Positions 41,094-48,499 of a stretch of DNA of 64,000 nucleotides are shown here, piece by piece; positions within the stretch are counted from its first letter, which is position 1, and the number at the start of each line of letters is the position of its first letter. The notes under the pieces are model-generated. The model saw only the letters and a list, made by a program, of their open reading frames with translations. It was not told the DNA's origin and did not search any database. The translations under genes and the position numbers were made by a program. The DNA comes from Brevundimonas sp. (GTDB lineage: Bacteria > Pseudomonadota > Alphaproteobacteria > Caulobacterales > Caulobacteraceae): assembly GCF_029946145.1 (NCBI RefSeq), contig NZ_JAQSDY010000017.1, forward strand, positions 62,001 to 126,000. The letters are read 5' to 3'.

Positions 41094-43406
41094 ATGCCCT
41101 CGTTTTCTCGTCCTCTCGAAGAGACCCTGCACCGCGCGGTGCACTACGCCAACGAGCGCCGGCATGAGTACGCCACGCTCGAGCACCTGCTGCTGGCGCT
41201 GATCGACGATCCCGACGCGGCCAACGTCATGACCGCCTGCAACGTCGACCTGGTGAACCTCAAGGCCGCGCTGACCCTGTACGTCGACACCGACCTGGCG
41301 GCGCTGGCCACCAGCGACGGCGAGGACGCCAAGCCCACCGCCGGCTTCCAGCGCGTGATCCAGCGCGCCGTGATCCACGTCCAGAGCTCGGGCCGCGAGG
41401 AGGTCACCGGCGCCAATGTGCTGGTCGCCATCTTCAGCGAGCGCGAAAGCCACGCCGCCTACTTCCTGCAGGAGCAGGACATGACCCGCTATGATGCGGT
41501 CAACTACATCGCCCACGGCATCGCCAAGAAGGCCGGCGGCTCGGGCGAGACGCGTCCGGCCAAGACCGGCGCATCGCCGGAGGACGCCGACGACGCGGCC
41601 GCCGCCAAGACCGGCGGAGAGGCGCTCGAGGCCTATTGCGTCGACCTCAACGAGAAGTCGCGCAAGGGCAAGATCGACCCCCTGATCGGCCGTCACGCAG
41701 AGGTCGAGCGCGCCATCCAGATCCTGTGCCGGCGGACCAAGAACAACCCGCTGCTGGTCGGCGACCCCGGCGTCGGCAAGACCGCCATCGCCGAGGGCCT
41801 GGCCCGCAAGATCGTCAACCACGAGGTTCCGGAGGTGCTGGAAGGCGCCACCATCTACAGCCTCGACATGGGCGCCCTGCTGGCCGGCACCCGCTATCGC
41901 GGCGACTTCGAGGAGCGGCTGAAACAGGTCGTCAAGGAGCTGGAGACGCACGACAACGCCATCCTGTTCATCGACGAGATCCATACGGTGATCGGCGCCG
42001 GCGCGACCTCGGGCGGGGCCATGGACGCGTCCAACCTGCTGAAGCCTGCGCTGGCCTCGGGCAGCCTGCGCTGCATGGGCTCGACCACCTACAAGGAATA
42101 CCGCCAGCATTTCGAGAAGGACCGGGCCCTGGCCCGCCGCTTCCAGAAGATCGACGTCAACGAGCCGACGGTCGAGGACACGGTCAAGATCCTCAAGGGG
42201 CTGAAGACCTCCTACGAAGGTCACCACAAGGTCCGCTACACCGACGCGGCCCTGCGTACGGCGGTCGAGCTGTCGGCCCGCTACATGACCGACCGCAAAC
42301 TGCCGGACAAGGCGATCGACGTCATCGACGAGGCGGGCGCCAGCCAGATGCTGCTGCCCGAGGCGAAGCGGAAGAAGGTCATCGGCCAGAAGGAGGTCGA
42401 GGTCGTCATCGCCCGCATGGCCCGCATCCCGGCCAAGTCGGTCTCCAAGTCCGACACCGAGGGCCTGCGCCAGCTCGAGACCGACCTGAACCGGGTCGTG
42501 TTCGGCCAGTCGTCGGCGATCGAACAGGTCTCGGCGGCGATGAAGCTGGCCCGGGCCGGCCTGCGCGATCCGCAGAAGCCGATCGGCGCCTTCCTGTTCA
42601 GCGGTCCGACGGGCGTGGGCAAGACGGAGGTGGCCAAGCAGCTGGCCGCGACCCTCGGCATCGAGATGCTGCGCTTCGACATGTCCGAGTACATGGAGCG
42701 GCACACCGTCAGCCGGCTGATCGGCGCGCCTCCGGGCTATGTCGGCCACGACCAGGGCGGGCTGCTGACCGACGCCGTCGACCAGCACCCGCATGCCGTG
42801 GTCCTGCTGGACGAGATCGAGAAGGCCCACCCGGACGTCTACAACATCCTGCTGCAGGTGATGGACAACGGCATGCTGACCGATGCGGTCGGCAAGAAGG
42901 TCGACTTCAGGAACGTCATCCTGATCATGACCACCAACGCCGGGGCCGCCGACAACGCCCGCGCCTCCATCGGCTTCGGCCGGGGCAAGGTCGAGGGCGA
43001 GGACGACAAGGCCATCCAGCGCCTGTTCGCGCCGGAGTTCCGCAACCGCCTCGACGCCATCGTCGCCTTCAAGGCGCTGGACGCCGGGACCATCAAGTCG
43101 GTGGTGACCAAATTCATCATCCAGCTGGAGGCCCAGCTGGCGGACCGGAACATCACCATCGAACTGACCGACGAGGCGGCCGACTGGCTGGCCAAGAACG
43201 GCTTCGACGAACTGTACGGCGCGCGGCCCCTGGCCCGGGTCATCCAGGAGCACATCAAGAAGCCGCTGGCCGACGACATCCTGTTCGGACGCCTGACGCG
43301 CGGCGGCCATGTGAAGGTGACGCTGAAGGACGGCAAGATCGCCTTCGACGTCAGCGGACCCAACGCCGCCCAGACCAAGGCGGTCGAGGCCCAGGCGGCG
43401 GACTGA
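41094..43406 (+). CDS. clpA: ATP-dependent Clp protease ATP-binding subunit ClpA
   Basis: A 770-residue AAA+ unfoldase of ClpAP. Clp N-domain (about 1-145), first AAA module with Walker A GDPGVGKT (223-230) and [10 protein letters not shown], second module with GPTGVGKT (504-511) and [14 protein letters not shown] ClpP-docking loop of the IGF type (ASIGFG) lies after the second Walker B. There is no ClpB middle domain. It is preceded by clpS and closed by a terminator. Confidence 0.97.
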   Translation: MPSFSRPLEETLHRAVHYANERRHEYATLEHLLLALIDDPDAANVMTACNVDLVNLKAALTLYVDTDLAALATSDGEDAKPTAGFQRVIQRAVIHVQSSGREEVTGANVLVAIFSERESHAAYFLQEQDMTRYDAVNYIAHGIAKKAGGSGETRPAKTGASPEDADDAAAAKTGGEALEAYCVDLNEKSRKGKIDPLIGRHAEVERAIQILCRRTKNNPLLVGDPGVGKTAIAEGLARKIVNHEVPEVLEGATIYSLDMGALLAGTRYRGDFEERLKQVVKELETHDNAILFIDEIHTVIGAGATSGGAMDASNLLKPALASGSLRCMGSTTYKEYRQHFEKDRALARRFQKIDVNEPTVEDTVKILKGLKTSYEGHHKVRYTDAALRTAVELSARYMTDRKLPDKAIDVIDEAGASQMLLPEAKRKKVIGQKEVEVVIARMARIPAKSVSKSDTEGLRQLETDLNRVVFGQSSAIEQVSAAMKLARAGLRDPQKPIGAFLFSGPTGVGKTEVAKQLAATLGIEMLRFDMSEYMERHTVSRLIGAPPGYVGHDQGGLLTDAVDQHPHAVVLLDEIEKAHPDVYNILLQVMDNGMLTDAVGKKVDFRNVILIMTTNAGAADNARASIGFGRGKVEGEDDKAIQRLFAPEFRNRLDAIVAFKALDAGTIKSVVTKFIIQLEAQLADRNITIELTDEAADWLAKNGFDELYGARPLARVIQEHIKKPLADDILFGRLTRGGHVKVTLKDGKIAFDVSGPNAAQTKAVEAQAAD

Positions 43407-43427
43407 GCCTCGCGGTTCGGACACGCG

Positions 43428-43458
43428 AAAGGCCCGGGCAGCGACGCCCGGGCCTTTT
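43428..43458 (+). terminator. Rho-independent terminator of clpSA
   Basis: AAAGGCCCGGGC (43428-43439), six-base loop, then GCCCGGGCCTTT (43446-43457) and a further T. The A-run before and T-run after let it work in both directions, also for the convergent CsbD-type gene. Confidence 0.9.
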
Positions 43459-43480
43459 GTCCGTCTGAAGCCCGGTTGGC

Positions 43481-43786
43481 CTAGCGGCGGCGGCCGATGC
43501 CGCCCAGCAGGATAGCCAGGCCGGCGACGATGCCGGTGGTCAGCAGCGGCTTGCGGCGGGCGAAGTCGAGGCCCTGACGCGCCTTGTCCTGATACTGGAC
43601 CGGGGCCTTCTCGACGAGGCCGTCGAGGCCGTCGATGACGCGGCCATAGGCGTCGAGCGCCTTGCCCTTCACCTCGTTCAGCTTGCCGTCGAGTTGCAGC
43701 TTGCTGTCGCCGGTCAGGCGGCCGAGAGCGGACTGGGCCTTGCCCTCGAGCTCGGTGGCGGCGCCGTCGATGCGTTGGTCGGTCAT
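43481..43786 (-). CDS. CsbD-family stress protein with C-terminal membrane anchor
   Basis: A 101-residue protein. The N-terminal half matches the CsbD pattern (IDGAATELEGKAQSALGRLTGDSKLQLDGKLNEVKGKA), seen in bacterial general-stress proteins. The C-terminal LLTTGIVAGLAILLGGIGRRR forms one transmembrane helix with a basic cap, a layout like ElaB/YqjD proteins. The ATG at 43786 has AAGGA upstream; the longer ORF start is not supported. It is convergent with clpA. Expression under general stress is inferred from family. Confidence 0.82.
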   Translation of the reverse strand: MTDQRIDGAATELEGKAQSALGRLTGDSKLQLDGKLNEVKGKALDAYGRVIDGLDGLVEKAPVQYQDKARQGLDFARRKPLLTTGIVAGLAILLGGIGRRR

Positions 43787-44132
43787 GGGGGAAATCCTTG
43801 TCTGCGGGCAGGGCGGGGAGGCCTGCACCCGGAAGCGTATGTCGGGGCGGGCGGTTCCTGCGGCAAGGCGTCCGGGGTGATGTTTTCCAGGGCGGGACGA
43901 TCATGCCCCGACGGCGAGCAGTATAATTATACCCGGGGGATATTGACGGACGGTATTGGGTCCGGGTAGAAAGCGCTTCAGAGAGAGCCTGGGTGCGAAA
44001 AACACCGTCTCATGCGTCTCATGAGTCTCATCCGCTCGAAGCTCCCGCCCGATCCATCGCGCGTCGTCCGAATGAGGATAGGGCGCCCCTACGTCAGAAG
44101 CGGACGCACTCCGTCCGGCCCGGAGTCCCGTC
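43787..44132. other. Intergenic region with dyad and GTCTCAT triple repeat
   Basis: No convincing gene is present in this gap, which lies between the divergent CsbD and DUF2239 genes. TACCCGG (43930-43936) and CCGGGTA (43962-43968) form an inverted repeat with a 25-bp spacer in an AT-richer patch. Farther on, GTCTCAT occurs three times at exact 9-bp period (44007, 44016, 44025). Both could be regulator sites for the two flanking genes. Antisense reading frames in the area look like GC-driven artefacts. Confidence 0.5.
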
Positions 44133-44708
44133 ATGTCCGCGTCCATCGATCTGCCCGTCGCCGTCTTCTCGTCCCATCGGCTGATCGCCCGCGGGCCGCT
44201 GGGGGGGGTGCTGGAGGCTGTGCGGACGGCGGCGGACGGCGAGGCGGCGCCGCTGGTCATCGATCTGGCGACGGGACGGGTCGTGGACCTGGACCTGCGC
44301 GGGACGCTGGACGCGGCGAAGGCGCGGCTGACCCCGGCGCCCGAGGCGGAGAAGCGCGGCCCGGGCCGGCCGAAACTGGGCGTCACGGCGCGCGAGGTGA
44401 CCCTGCTGCCGCGCCACTGGGACTGGCTGGCGGGCCAGCCGGGCGGGGCGTCGGTTGCGCTACGCAAACTGGTCGAGGGCGCGCTGCGCGAGGCCGAGGG
44501 GCCGAACCGGGTGCGCAAGGCGAAGGAGGCGGCGTACCGCTTCATGACCGCGATGGCGGGGGATCTGCCGGGGTATGAGGAGGCGACGCGGATGCTGTTC
44601 GCCGGCGACTGGACGGCGTTCGACGCGGCGACGGAGGGGTGGCCGGAGGGGGTGCGGGATGTGGCGCGCGGGATGGCGGCGGGGGCGTGGCGGAACTGGG
44701 CGGGATGA
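44133..44708 (+). CDS. DUF2239 family protein
   Basis: A 191-residue soluble protein of the DUF2239 family. It has an N-terminal mixed domain (FSSHRLIARGPLGGVLEAVR, PLVIDLATGRVVDLDLRG) and the hallmark KRGPGRPKLGVTAREVTLLPRHWDWLAGQPGGAS. RGPGRPK resembles an AT-hook, suggesting DNA binding. The function is unknown. The C-terminal part is very rich in Gly/Ala/Trp and ends just 4 bp before a REP element. Confidence 0.85.
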   Translation: MSASIDLPVAVFSSHRLIARGPLGGVLEAVRTAADGEAAPLVIDLATGRVVDLDLRGTLDAAKARLTPAPEAEKRGPGRPKLGVTAREVTLLPRHWDWLAGQPGGASVALRKLVEGALREAEGPNRVRKAKEAAYRFMTAMAGDLPGYEEATRMLFAGDWTAFDAATEGWPEGVRDVARGMAAGAWRNWAG

Positions 44709-44712
44709 GCGG

Positions 44713-44770
44713 CCCTTCTCCCCTTGCGGGAGAAGGTGGCCGAGCGGAGCGAGGTCGGATGAGGGGTCGC
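44713..44770 (+). repeat. REP element A (58 bp), left inverted arm around DUF559 gene
   Basis: Core hairpin CCTTCTCCC-CTTGC-GGGAGAAGG followed by a variable GGCCGAGCGGAGCGAGG stretch and GTCGGATGAGGGGTCGC. All 58 bases recur exactly, inverted, at 45271-45328. It starts 5 bp after the DUF2239 stop and ends 36 bp before the DUF559 start. Confidence 0.92.
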
Positions 44771-44806
44771 GCCGGCCTATGGACAGGCGCCGTCCGATCG
44801 AAGATC

Positions 44807-45223
44807 ATGCAATCTATGGACGAGTGGCTCCAGCAACGTGCGAAGGAAATGCGGCATGAGCCCGTTCTCTACGAACGCCGCCTCTGGAAACTGCTGCGCG
44901 ACCGCCGACTGGGCGGGCTGAAATTCCGCCGCCAGTTCAGGATCGGTCGGTACATCGTCGATTTCATCTGCCTGAGACATCGGCTGATCGTCGAGGCCGA
45001 CGGCCCTCAGCATGAGGAGCGCGCGGAGGATGCGACCCGGGACGCGTGGCTGCGAGCGCAGGGGTTTCGGCTGCTGCGGTTTCCCAACCAGCAGATCGAG
45101 AACCGTGGCGAGCAGGTTGTGGCGGCGATCCTGGCCGCAGCGGAGGCGAAGGTGATCCGGGGTCCTTCTCCCCTTGCGGGAGAAGGTGGCAGCCGAAGGC
45201 TGACGGATGAGGGGTTTCTCTGA
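44807..45223 (+). CDS. DUF559 (PD-(D/E)XK-like) endonuclease with REP-encoded tail
   Basis: A 138-residue protein of the DUF559 family, related to very-short-patch-repair endonucleases. The core is EPVLYERRLWKLLRD, then GLKFRRQFRIGRYIVDF with Asp52, and LIVEADGPQHEE with Glu63 and Asp65, consistent with a PD-(D/E)XK metal site. RLLRFPNQQIENRGEQVV follows. Residues 120-138 are encoded entirely by REP element B, so the gene reads through into the repeat and stops within it. ATG 44807 is chosen; 44816 is a close alternative. Flanking inverted REP arms suggest a mobile or domesticated unit. Confidence 0.85.
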   Translation: MQSMDEWLQQRAKEMRHEPVLYERRLWKLLRDRRLGGLKFRRQFRIGRYIVDFICLRHRLIVEADGPQHEERAEDATRDAWLRAQGFRLLRFPNQQIENRGEQVVAAILAAAEAKVIRGPSPLAGEGGSRRLTDEGFL

Positions 45224-45328
45224 TGGCGGGGTCATTGACGGCCGGTGGACCGCTGACCGGCCCCGCCGGTGCGACCCCTCATCCGACCTCGCTCCGCTCG
45301 GCCACCTTCTCCCGCAAGGGGAGAAGGG
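45163..45328. repeat. REP pair B/C, first copy of a 166-bp tandem unit
   Basis: Element B (plus orientation, about 45163-45216) and element C (minus orientation, 45271-45328) flank a GC-rich spacer that carries a CGGCGGGG-type dyad. B forms the 3' end of the DUF559 gene. C is the exact inverted match of element A. The whole 166-bp pair recurs 220 bp later. Confidence 0.9.
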
Positions 45329-45591
45329 ACGCTGGGGGCGAGCCGATGCCATACCGAGGTCATGGCCACCCCGAAGATGAGCCCTTCTCCCCTTGCGGGA
45401 GAAGGTGGCAGCCCGAAGGGCTGACGGATGAGGGGTTTCTCTGACGGCGGGGTCATTGACGGTCGGTGGCGCGCTCACCGGCCCCGCCGGCGCGACCCCT
45501 CATCCGACCTCGCTTCGCTCGGCCCCTTCTCCCGCAAGGGGAGAAGGGGCGCATCTCGCTCGCCGGCGACTGGACGGCGACCCTGCGTTGA
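45224..45591. other. Gene-free REP cluster
   Basis: From the DUF559 stop to the small ORF remnant the DNA consists of REP elements B (end), C, D and E, their spacers, and a 54-bp non-repeated link (45329-45382). Open frames here on both strands are made of translated repeats and are not genes. Confidence 0.8.
45383..45548. repeat. REP pair D/E, second copy of the 166-bp unit
   Basis: Same order and orientation as B/C (plus copy 45383-45440, spacer, minus copy 45491-45548). It differs by a few substitutions, including the variable arm that reads AGCCCGAAGGGCT instead of AGCCGAAGGCT. Both arms of each variant stay self-complementary. Confidence 0.9.
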
Positions 45592-45753
45592 AATCACGGA
45601 ATCAACTACGGTGAGGTGGACCGATTGATCATTGGTCCAACAGAGCATCCGGTCGCTCTATATCACGCCTTTGTCGATCTTCTGTCTGAGGCTGGCGTTG
45701 AAGAGGCGGCAACAAAAGTCTTCGTTTCGGACATTCCATTCCACCCGAAGTAG
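45592..45753 (+). pseudogene. Short ORF or remnant of a protein gene, lower GC
   Basis: An open stretch of 53 codons ends in TAG at 45751; the best start is GTG 45616 (45 residues). The translation is protein-like (RLIIGPTEHPVALYHAFVDL, then LSEAGVEEAATKVFVSDIPF), with a balanced composition and more A/T than its neighbours. There is no clear ribosome site. It ends immediately before the convergent cobS stop. It looks like the 3' end of a lost gene or part of foreign DNA; the family is not recognised. Confidence 0.4.
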
Positions 45754-46758
45754 TCACCCCACCTTCACCCGCGTCGCCGCCTCGGGCAGGTCCTCCCCGA
45801 ACGCCCGCTGGTAGAATTCCGCGATCGTCGGCCGCTCCAGCTCGTCGCACTTGTTGAGGAAGGTCAGGCGGAAGGCCAGACCCACATCGCCCGCGAAGAT
45901 GATCGCGTTCTGGGCCCAGGTGATGACCGTCCGGGGGCTCATCACCGTGGAGATGTCGCCGTTCATGAAGGCGTTGCGCGTCATGTCGGCGACGCGGACC
46001 ATGGCGGCGATGCGGCGCTGGCCCTCGGCGTTGTTCCACTCGGGCACCTTGGCGACGACGATCCCGGCCTCGACGTCGTGGTCGAGGTAGTTGAGCGTGG
46101 TGACGATGTTCCAGCGGTCCATCTGACCCTGATTGATCTGCTGGGTGCCGTGGTACAGGCCCGAGGTGTCGCCCAGGCCGATGGTGTTGGTGGTCGAGAA
46201 CAGGCGGAACCACTTGTTGGGGCGGATGACGCGGTTCTGGTCCAGCAGGGTCAGGCGGCCCTGGGCCTCCAGCACCCGCTGGATGACGAACATCACATCG
46301 GGGCGGCCGGCGTCGTATTCGTCGAACACCAGGGCGATCGGGCGCTGGATGGCCCAGGGCAGCATGCCCTCGCGGAATTCGGTGATCTGCTTGCCGTCCT
46401 TGAGGACGATGGCGTCCTTGCCGACCAGATCGATGCGGCTGACGTGGCTGTCGAGGTTCACGCGGACCGTGGGCCAGTTCAGGCGGGCGGCGACCTGTTC
46501 GATGTGGGTCGACTTGCCGGTGCCGTGATAGCCTTGGACCATGACGCGGCGGTCGAAGGCGAAGCCGGCGCAGATGGCGAGGGTGGTCTGGGGGTCGAAG
46601 CGATAGGCCTCGTCGATCTCGGGCACATGGCTGTCGCGCTCGGTGAAGACCGGCACGACCATGTCAGAATCGACGCCGAAGATCTCGCGCACCGTGGCGC
46701 GGCGATGGGGTTCCAGCGTCAGCAGGGGATCGGGCGTGGCGTCGAGCGGGGAGGTCAT
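45754..46758 (-). CDS. cobS: Cobaltochelatase subunit CobS-like AAA+ ATPase
   Basis: A 334-residue AAA+ protein matching CobS of aerobic cobaltochelatase (CobNST). The N-terminus [23 protein letters not shown] is characteristic; Walker A is [10 protein letters not shown], Walker [10 protein letters not shown] and sensor [13 protein letters not shown]. CobS works with CobT and CobN to insert cobalt into hydrogenobyrinate a,c-diamide. No cobT follows here, unlike the usual alphaproteobacterial order; REP DNA lies downstream instead. The ATG at 46758 has an AAGGGA site. Confidence 0.92.
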   Translation of the reverse strand: MTSPLDATPDPLLTLEPHRRATVREIFGVDSDMVVPVFTERDSHVPEIDEAYRFDPQTTLAICAGFAFDRRVMVQGYHGTGKSTHIEQVAARLNWPTVRVNLDSHVSRIDLVGKDAIVLKDGKQITEFREGMLPWAIQRPIALVFDEYDAGRPDVMFVIQRVLEAQGRLTLLDQNRVIRPNKWFRLFSTTNTIGLGDTSGLYHGTQQINQGQMDRWNIVTTLNYLDHDVEAGIVVAKVPEWNNAEGQRRIAAMVRVADMTRNAFMNGDISTVMSPRTVITWAQNAIIFAGDVGLAFRLTFLNKCDELERPTIAEFYQRAFGEDLPEAATRVKVG

Positions 46759-46853
46759 GGTCCATCCCTTAGAAAACCGGGACGGCGGGGTCCAGCGTCC
46801 GGTGCGAAACCGTGTCCGGGAACGACGCTTTACAAGGCCGGTTCCCGAAGCTA

Positions 46854-46873
46854 ATAACTGACCGGTCAGTTAT
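46854..46873. promoter_or_regulatory. TetR operator, perfect 20-bp palindrome
   Basis: ATAACTGACC followed by GGTCAGTTAT forms an uninterrupted palindrome directly before the AGGAG ribosome site of the TetR gene. The ATAACTGACCGG half is typical of autoregulated TetR/AcrR repressors that control an adjacent efflux operon. Confidence 0.8.
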
Positions 46874-46886
46874 CAGGAGTGTCGTG

Positions 46887-47513
46887 GTGCTTCCGCCGGG
46901 CGAGCCCAAATTCCGTCGCCGGCCGGCCGCCCGTCCGGCGGAAATCCTCGCGGCCGCCCTGGAGGTGTTCGCCGAGCGCGGTTTCCAGGCGGCGCGGCTG
47001 GAGGAGGTGGCGAAACGCGCCGGCGTGTCCAAGGGCGCGCTGTATCTGTATTTCGAGACCAAGGCCGACCTGTTCCGGGCGGTGGTCACCGACGCCATCT
47101 CGCCCAATCTGCAGCGGGTGAAGGGCATGGCCACGGCCGCCGTCCCGTTCGAACAGGCGCTGCGCATGGGCGTCGGCATGCTGGCCCGCGCCGTGGTCAC
47201 GGACCGCCGCATCACCGGCGTGATCAAGCTGGTCATCGCCGAGAGCCGCAACCATCCCGAACTGGCGACCATCTGGCATGAGACGGTGGTGGATCCCGGC
47301 CTGCAGCTGGTGACCGGCCTGATCGTCGAGGCGCAGAAGCGGGGCGAGGTGAGGCCCGGCGACCCGCGCCTGTTCGCCTTCGGAATCATGGGGCCGATGC
47401 TCCTGTCGATGGTCTGGCGCGAGACATTCGAACCGGTCGGGGCCGAACCGATCGACGTGGCGAAGCTGGCCGACCAGCATCTGGACACGGTCCTGAAGGG
47501 GATGAGGCCATGA
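46887..47513 (+). CDS. TetR-family repressor of the efflux operon
   Basis: A 208-residue TetR/AcrR-type regulator. The DNA-binding domain (about 12-60) reads ILAAALEVFAERGFQAARLEEVAKRAGVSKGALYLYFETKADL; the ligand/dimer domain follows (TetR_C-like, with RDITG-type ALRMGVGMLARAVV). Two in-frame GTG codons (46884 and 46887) are possible; 46887 has better spacing from AGGAG. The stop overlaps the next start by ATGA. It likely represses itself and the three transporter genes. Confidence 0.9.
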   Translation: MLPPGEPKFRRRPAARPAEILAAALEVFAERGFQAARLEEVAKRAGVSKGALYLYFETKADLFRAVVTDAISPNLQRVKGMATAAVPFEQALRMGVGMLARAVVTDRRITGVIKLVIAESRNHPELATIWHETVVDPGLQLVTGLIVEAQKRGEVRPGDPRLFAFGIMGPMLLSMVWRETFEPVGAEPIDVAKLADQHLDTVLKGMRP

Positions 47514-48499
47514 CACGTCCGAAGCTGAGCCTGAAGCCCGTGCTGGCGCTCGGCGCGATCGCCGCGATCGGGGTGGTGGTCTGGCTGCTGTTCCTGCGTG
47601 ACGGCGAGGCGCGGACCCTGACCGGCTATATCGAGGGCGAGCGGGTCTATCTGGCCGCGCCGATCTCGGGTTCGGTGGCGGCGCTGTATGTGCGCGAGGG
47701 CCAGCGCGTGGCGGCGGGCGGCCGCACCTTCCTGATCGACCCAGGCATCCAGCGGGCCCAGGCCGAGGGCGCGGCGGCCGCCGTCGGCGCCGCGGAAGCG
47801 CGGGCCGAGGACCTGAGAAAGGGGCAGCGCGCCGAGGAGCTGTCGGTGTTCGACGCCGAGATGCAGGCGGCGCTGGCGGCCGAGCGAGCGGCCGAAGCCG
47901 ACTATTCGCGTATCGAGCCGCTGGTGCGGCGCGGCATCTACGCCCCGGCCCGGCTGGATCAGGTGCGGGCGGCGCGCGACGCGGCGCGGGCCCGGACGGC
48001 GGCGGTGCGACGGCGGCGCGAGGTGGCGACCCTCGGCGCGCGCGAGGATGCGCTTCGCCAGGCCGAACAGCAGGTAGTCCAGGCCGGGGGCGGGCTGAGC
48101 GAGGCCAATGCGCGGCTGGGCCAGCTGGCCCCCGTCGCCCCGGGCGCGGCGCGGGTCGAGGAGATATTCTATCGCCCCGGCGAATGGGCGGCGGCCAATG
48201 CGCCGATCCTGGCCCTGCTGCCGGACGGCGAGGTCAAGCTGGTCTTCTTCGTGCCCGAGGCCGAGATGGCGCGCTATCGCCCCGGCCGCACGGTCAGCTT
48301 CAGCTGCGACGGCTGCGCGGCGCAGGGCAGCGCCCGGATCACCTGGGTCAGCGCCCGGCCCGAGTTCACGCCGCCGGTGCTGTACAGCAAGGGCAGCCGC
48401 GACCGGCTGGTCTATCGCGTCGAGGCCCTGCCGGCGAACGCCGCGATGCTGAACCCCGGCCTGCCGGTGGACGTGGCGCCGCTGGGAGACGACCGGTGA
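47510..48499 (+). CDS. HlyD-type periplasmic adaptor (membrane fusion protein)
   Basis: A 329-residue inner-membrane-anchored adaptor. One N-terminal transmembrane helix (about 8-28) precedes the biotinyl-lipoyl-like YLAAPISGSVAALYVREGQRVAAGG, a long Ala/Arg-rich coiled coil (about 75-205) and the beta-barrel (EVKLVFFVPEAEMARYRPGR). It resembles the YbhG/YhiI group working with ABC-2 exporters. ATGA overlap with TetR and GTGA overlap with the ATPase show tight coupling. Confidence 0.9.
   Translation: MTRPKLSLKPVLALGAIAAIGVVVWLLFLRDGEARTLTGYIEGERVYLAAPISGSVAALYVREGQRVAAGGRTFLIDPGIQRAQAEGAAAAVGAAEARAEDLRKGQRAEELSVFDAEMQAALAAERAAEADYSRIEPLVRRGIYAPARLDQVRAARDAARARTAAVRRRREVATLGAREDALRQAEQQVVQAGGGLSEANARLGQLAPVAPGAARVEEIFYRPGEWAAANAPILALLPDGEVKLVFFVPEAEMARYRPGRTVSFSCDGCAAQGSARITWVSARPEFTPPVLYSKGSRDRLVYRVEALPANAAMLNPGLPVDVAPLGDDR

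Noticed and set aside
40710..43904. Very long antisense frame across clpS-clpA
   Set aside because: clpA and clpS are unmistakable on the plus strand; the antisense product has no recognisable domain.
44713..45328. REP-bracketed block as an insertion sequence
   Set aside because: No transposase and no flanking target-site duplication could be identified; kept instead as a REP-nuclease association.
44713..45549. Regularly spaced repeats as a possible CRISPR array
   Set aside because: The repeats alternate in orientation, carry internal palindromes, and their spacers are unequal or themselves repeated; no cas genes are present.
45223..45628. Open frames of 66-74 codons inside the REP cluster
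   Set aside because: They consist of translated repeat sequence without ribosome sites.
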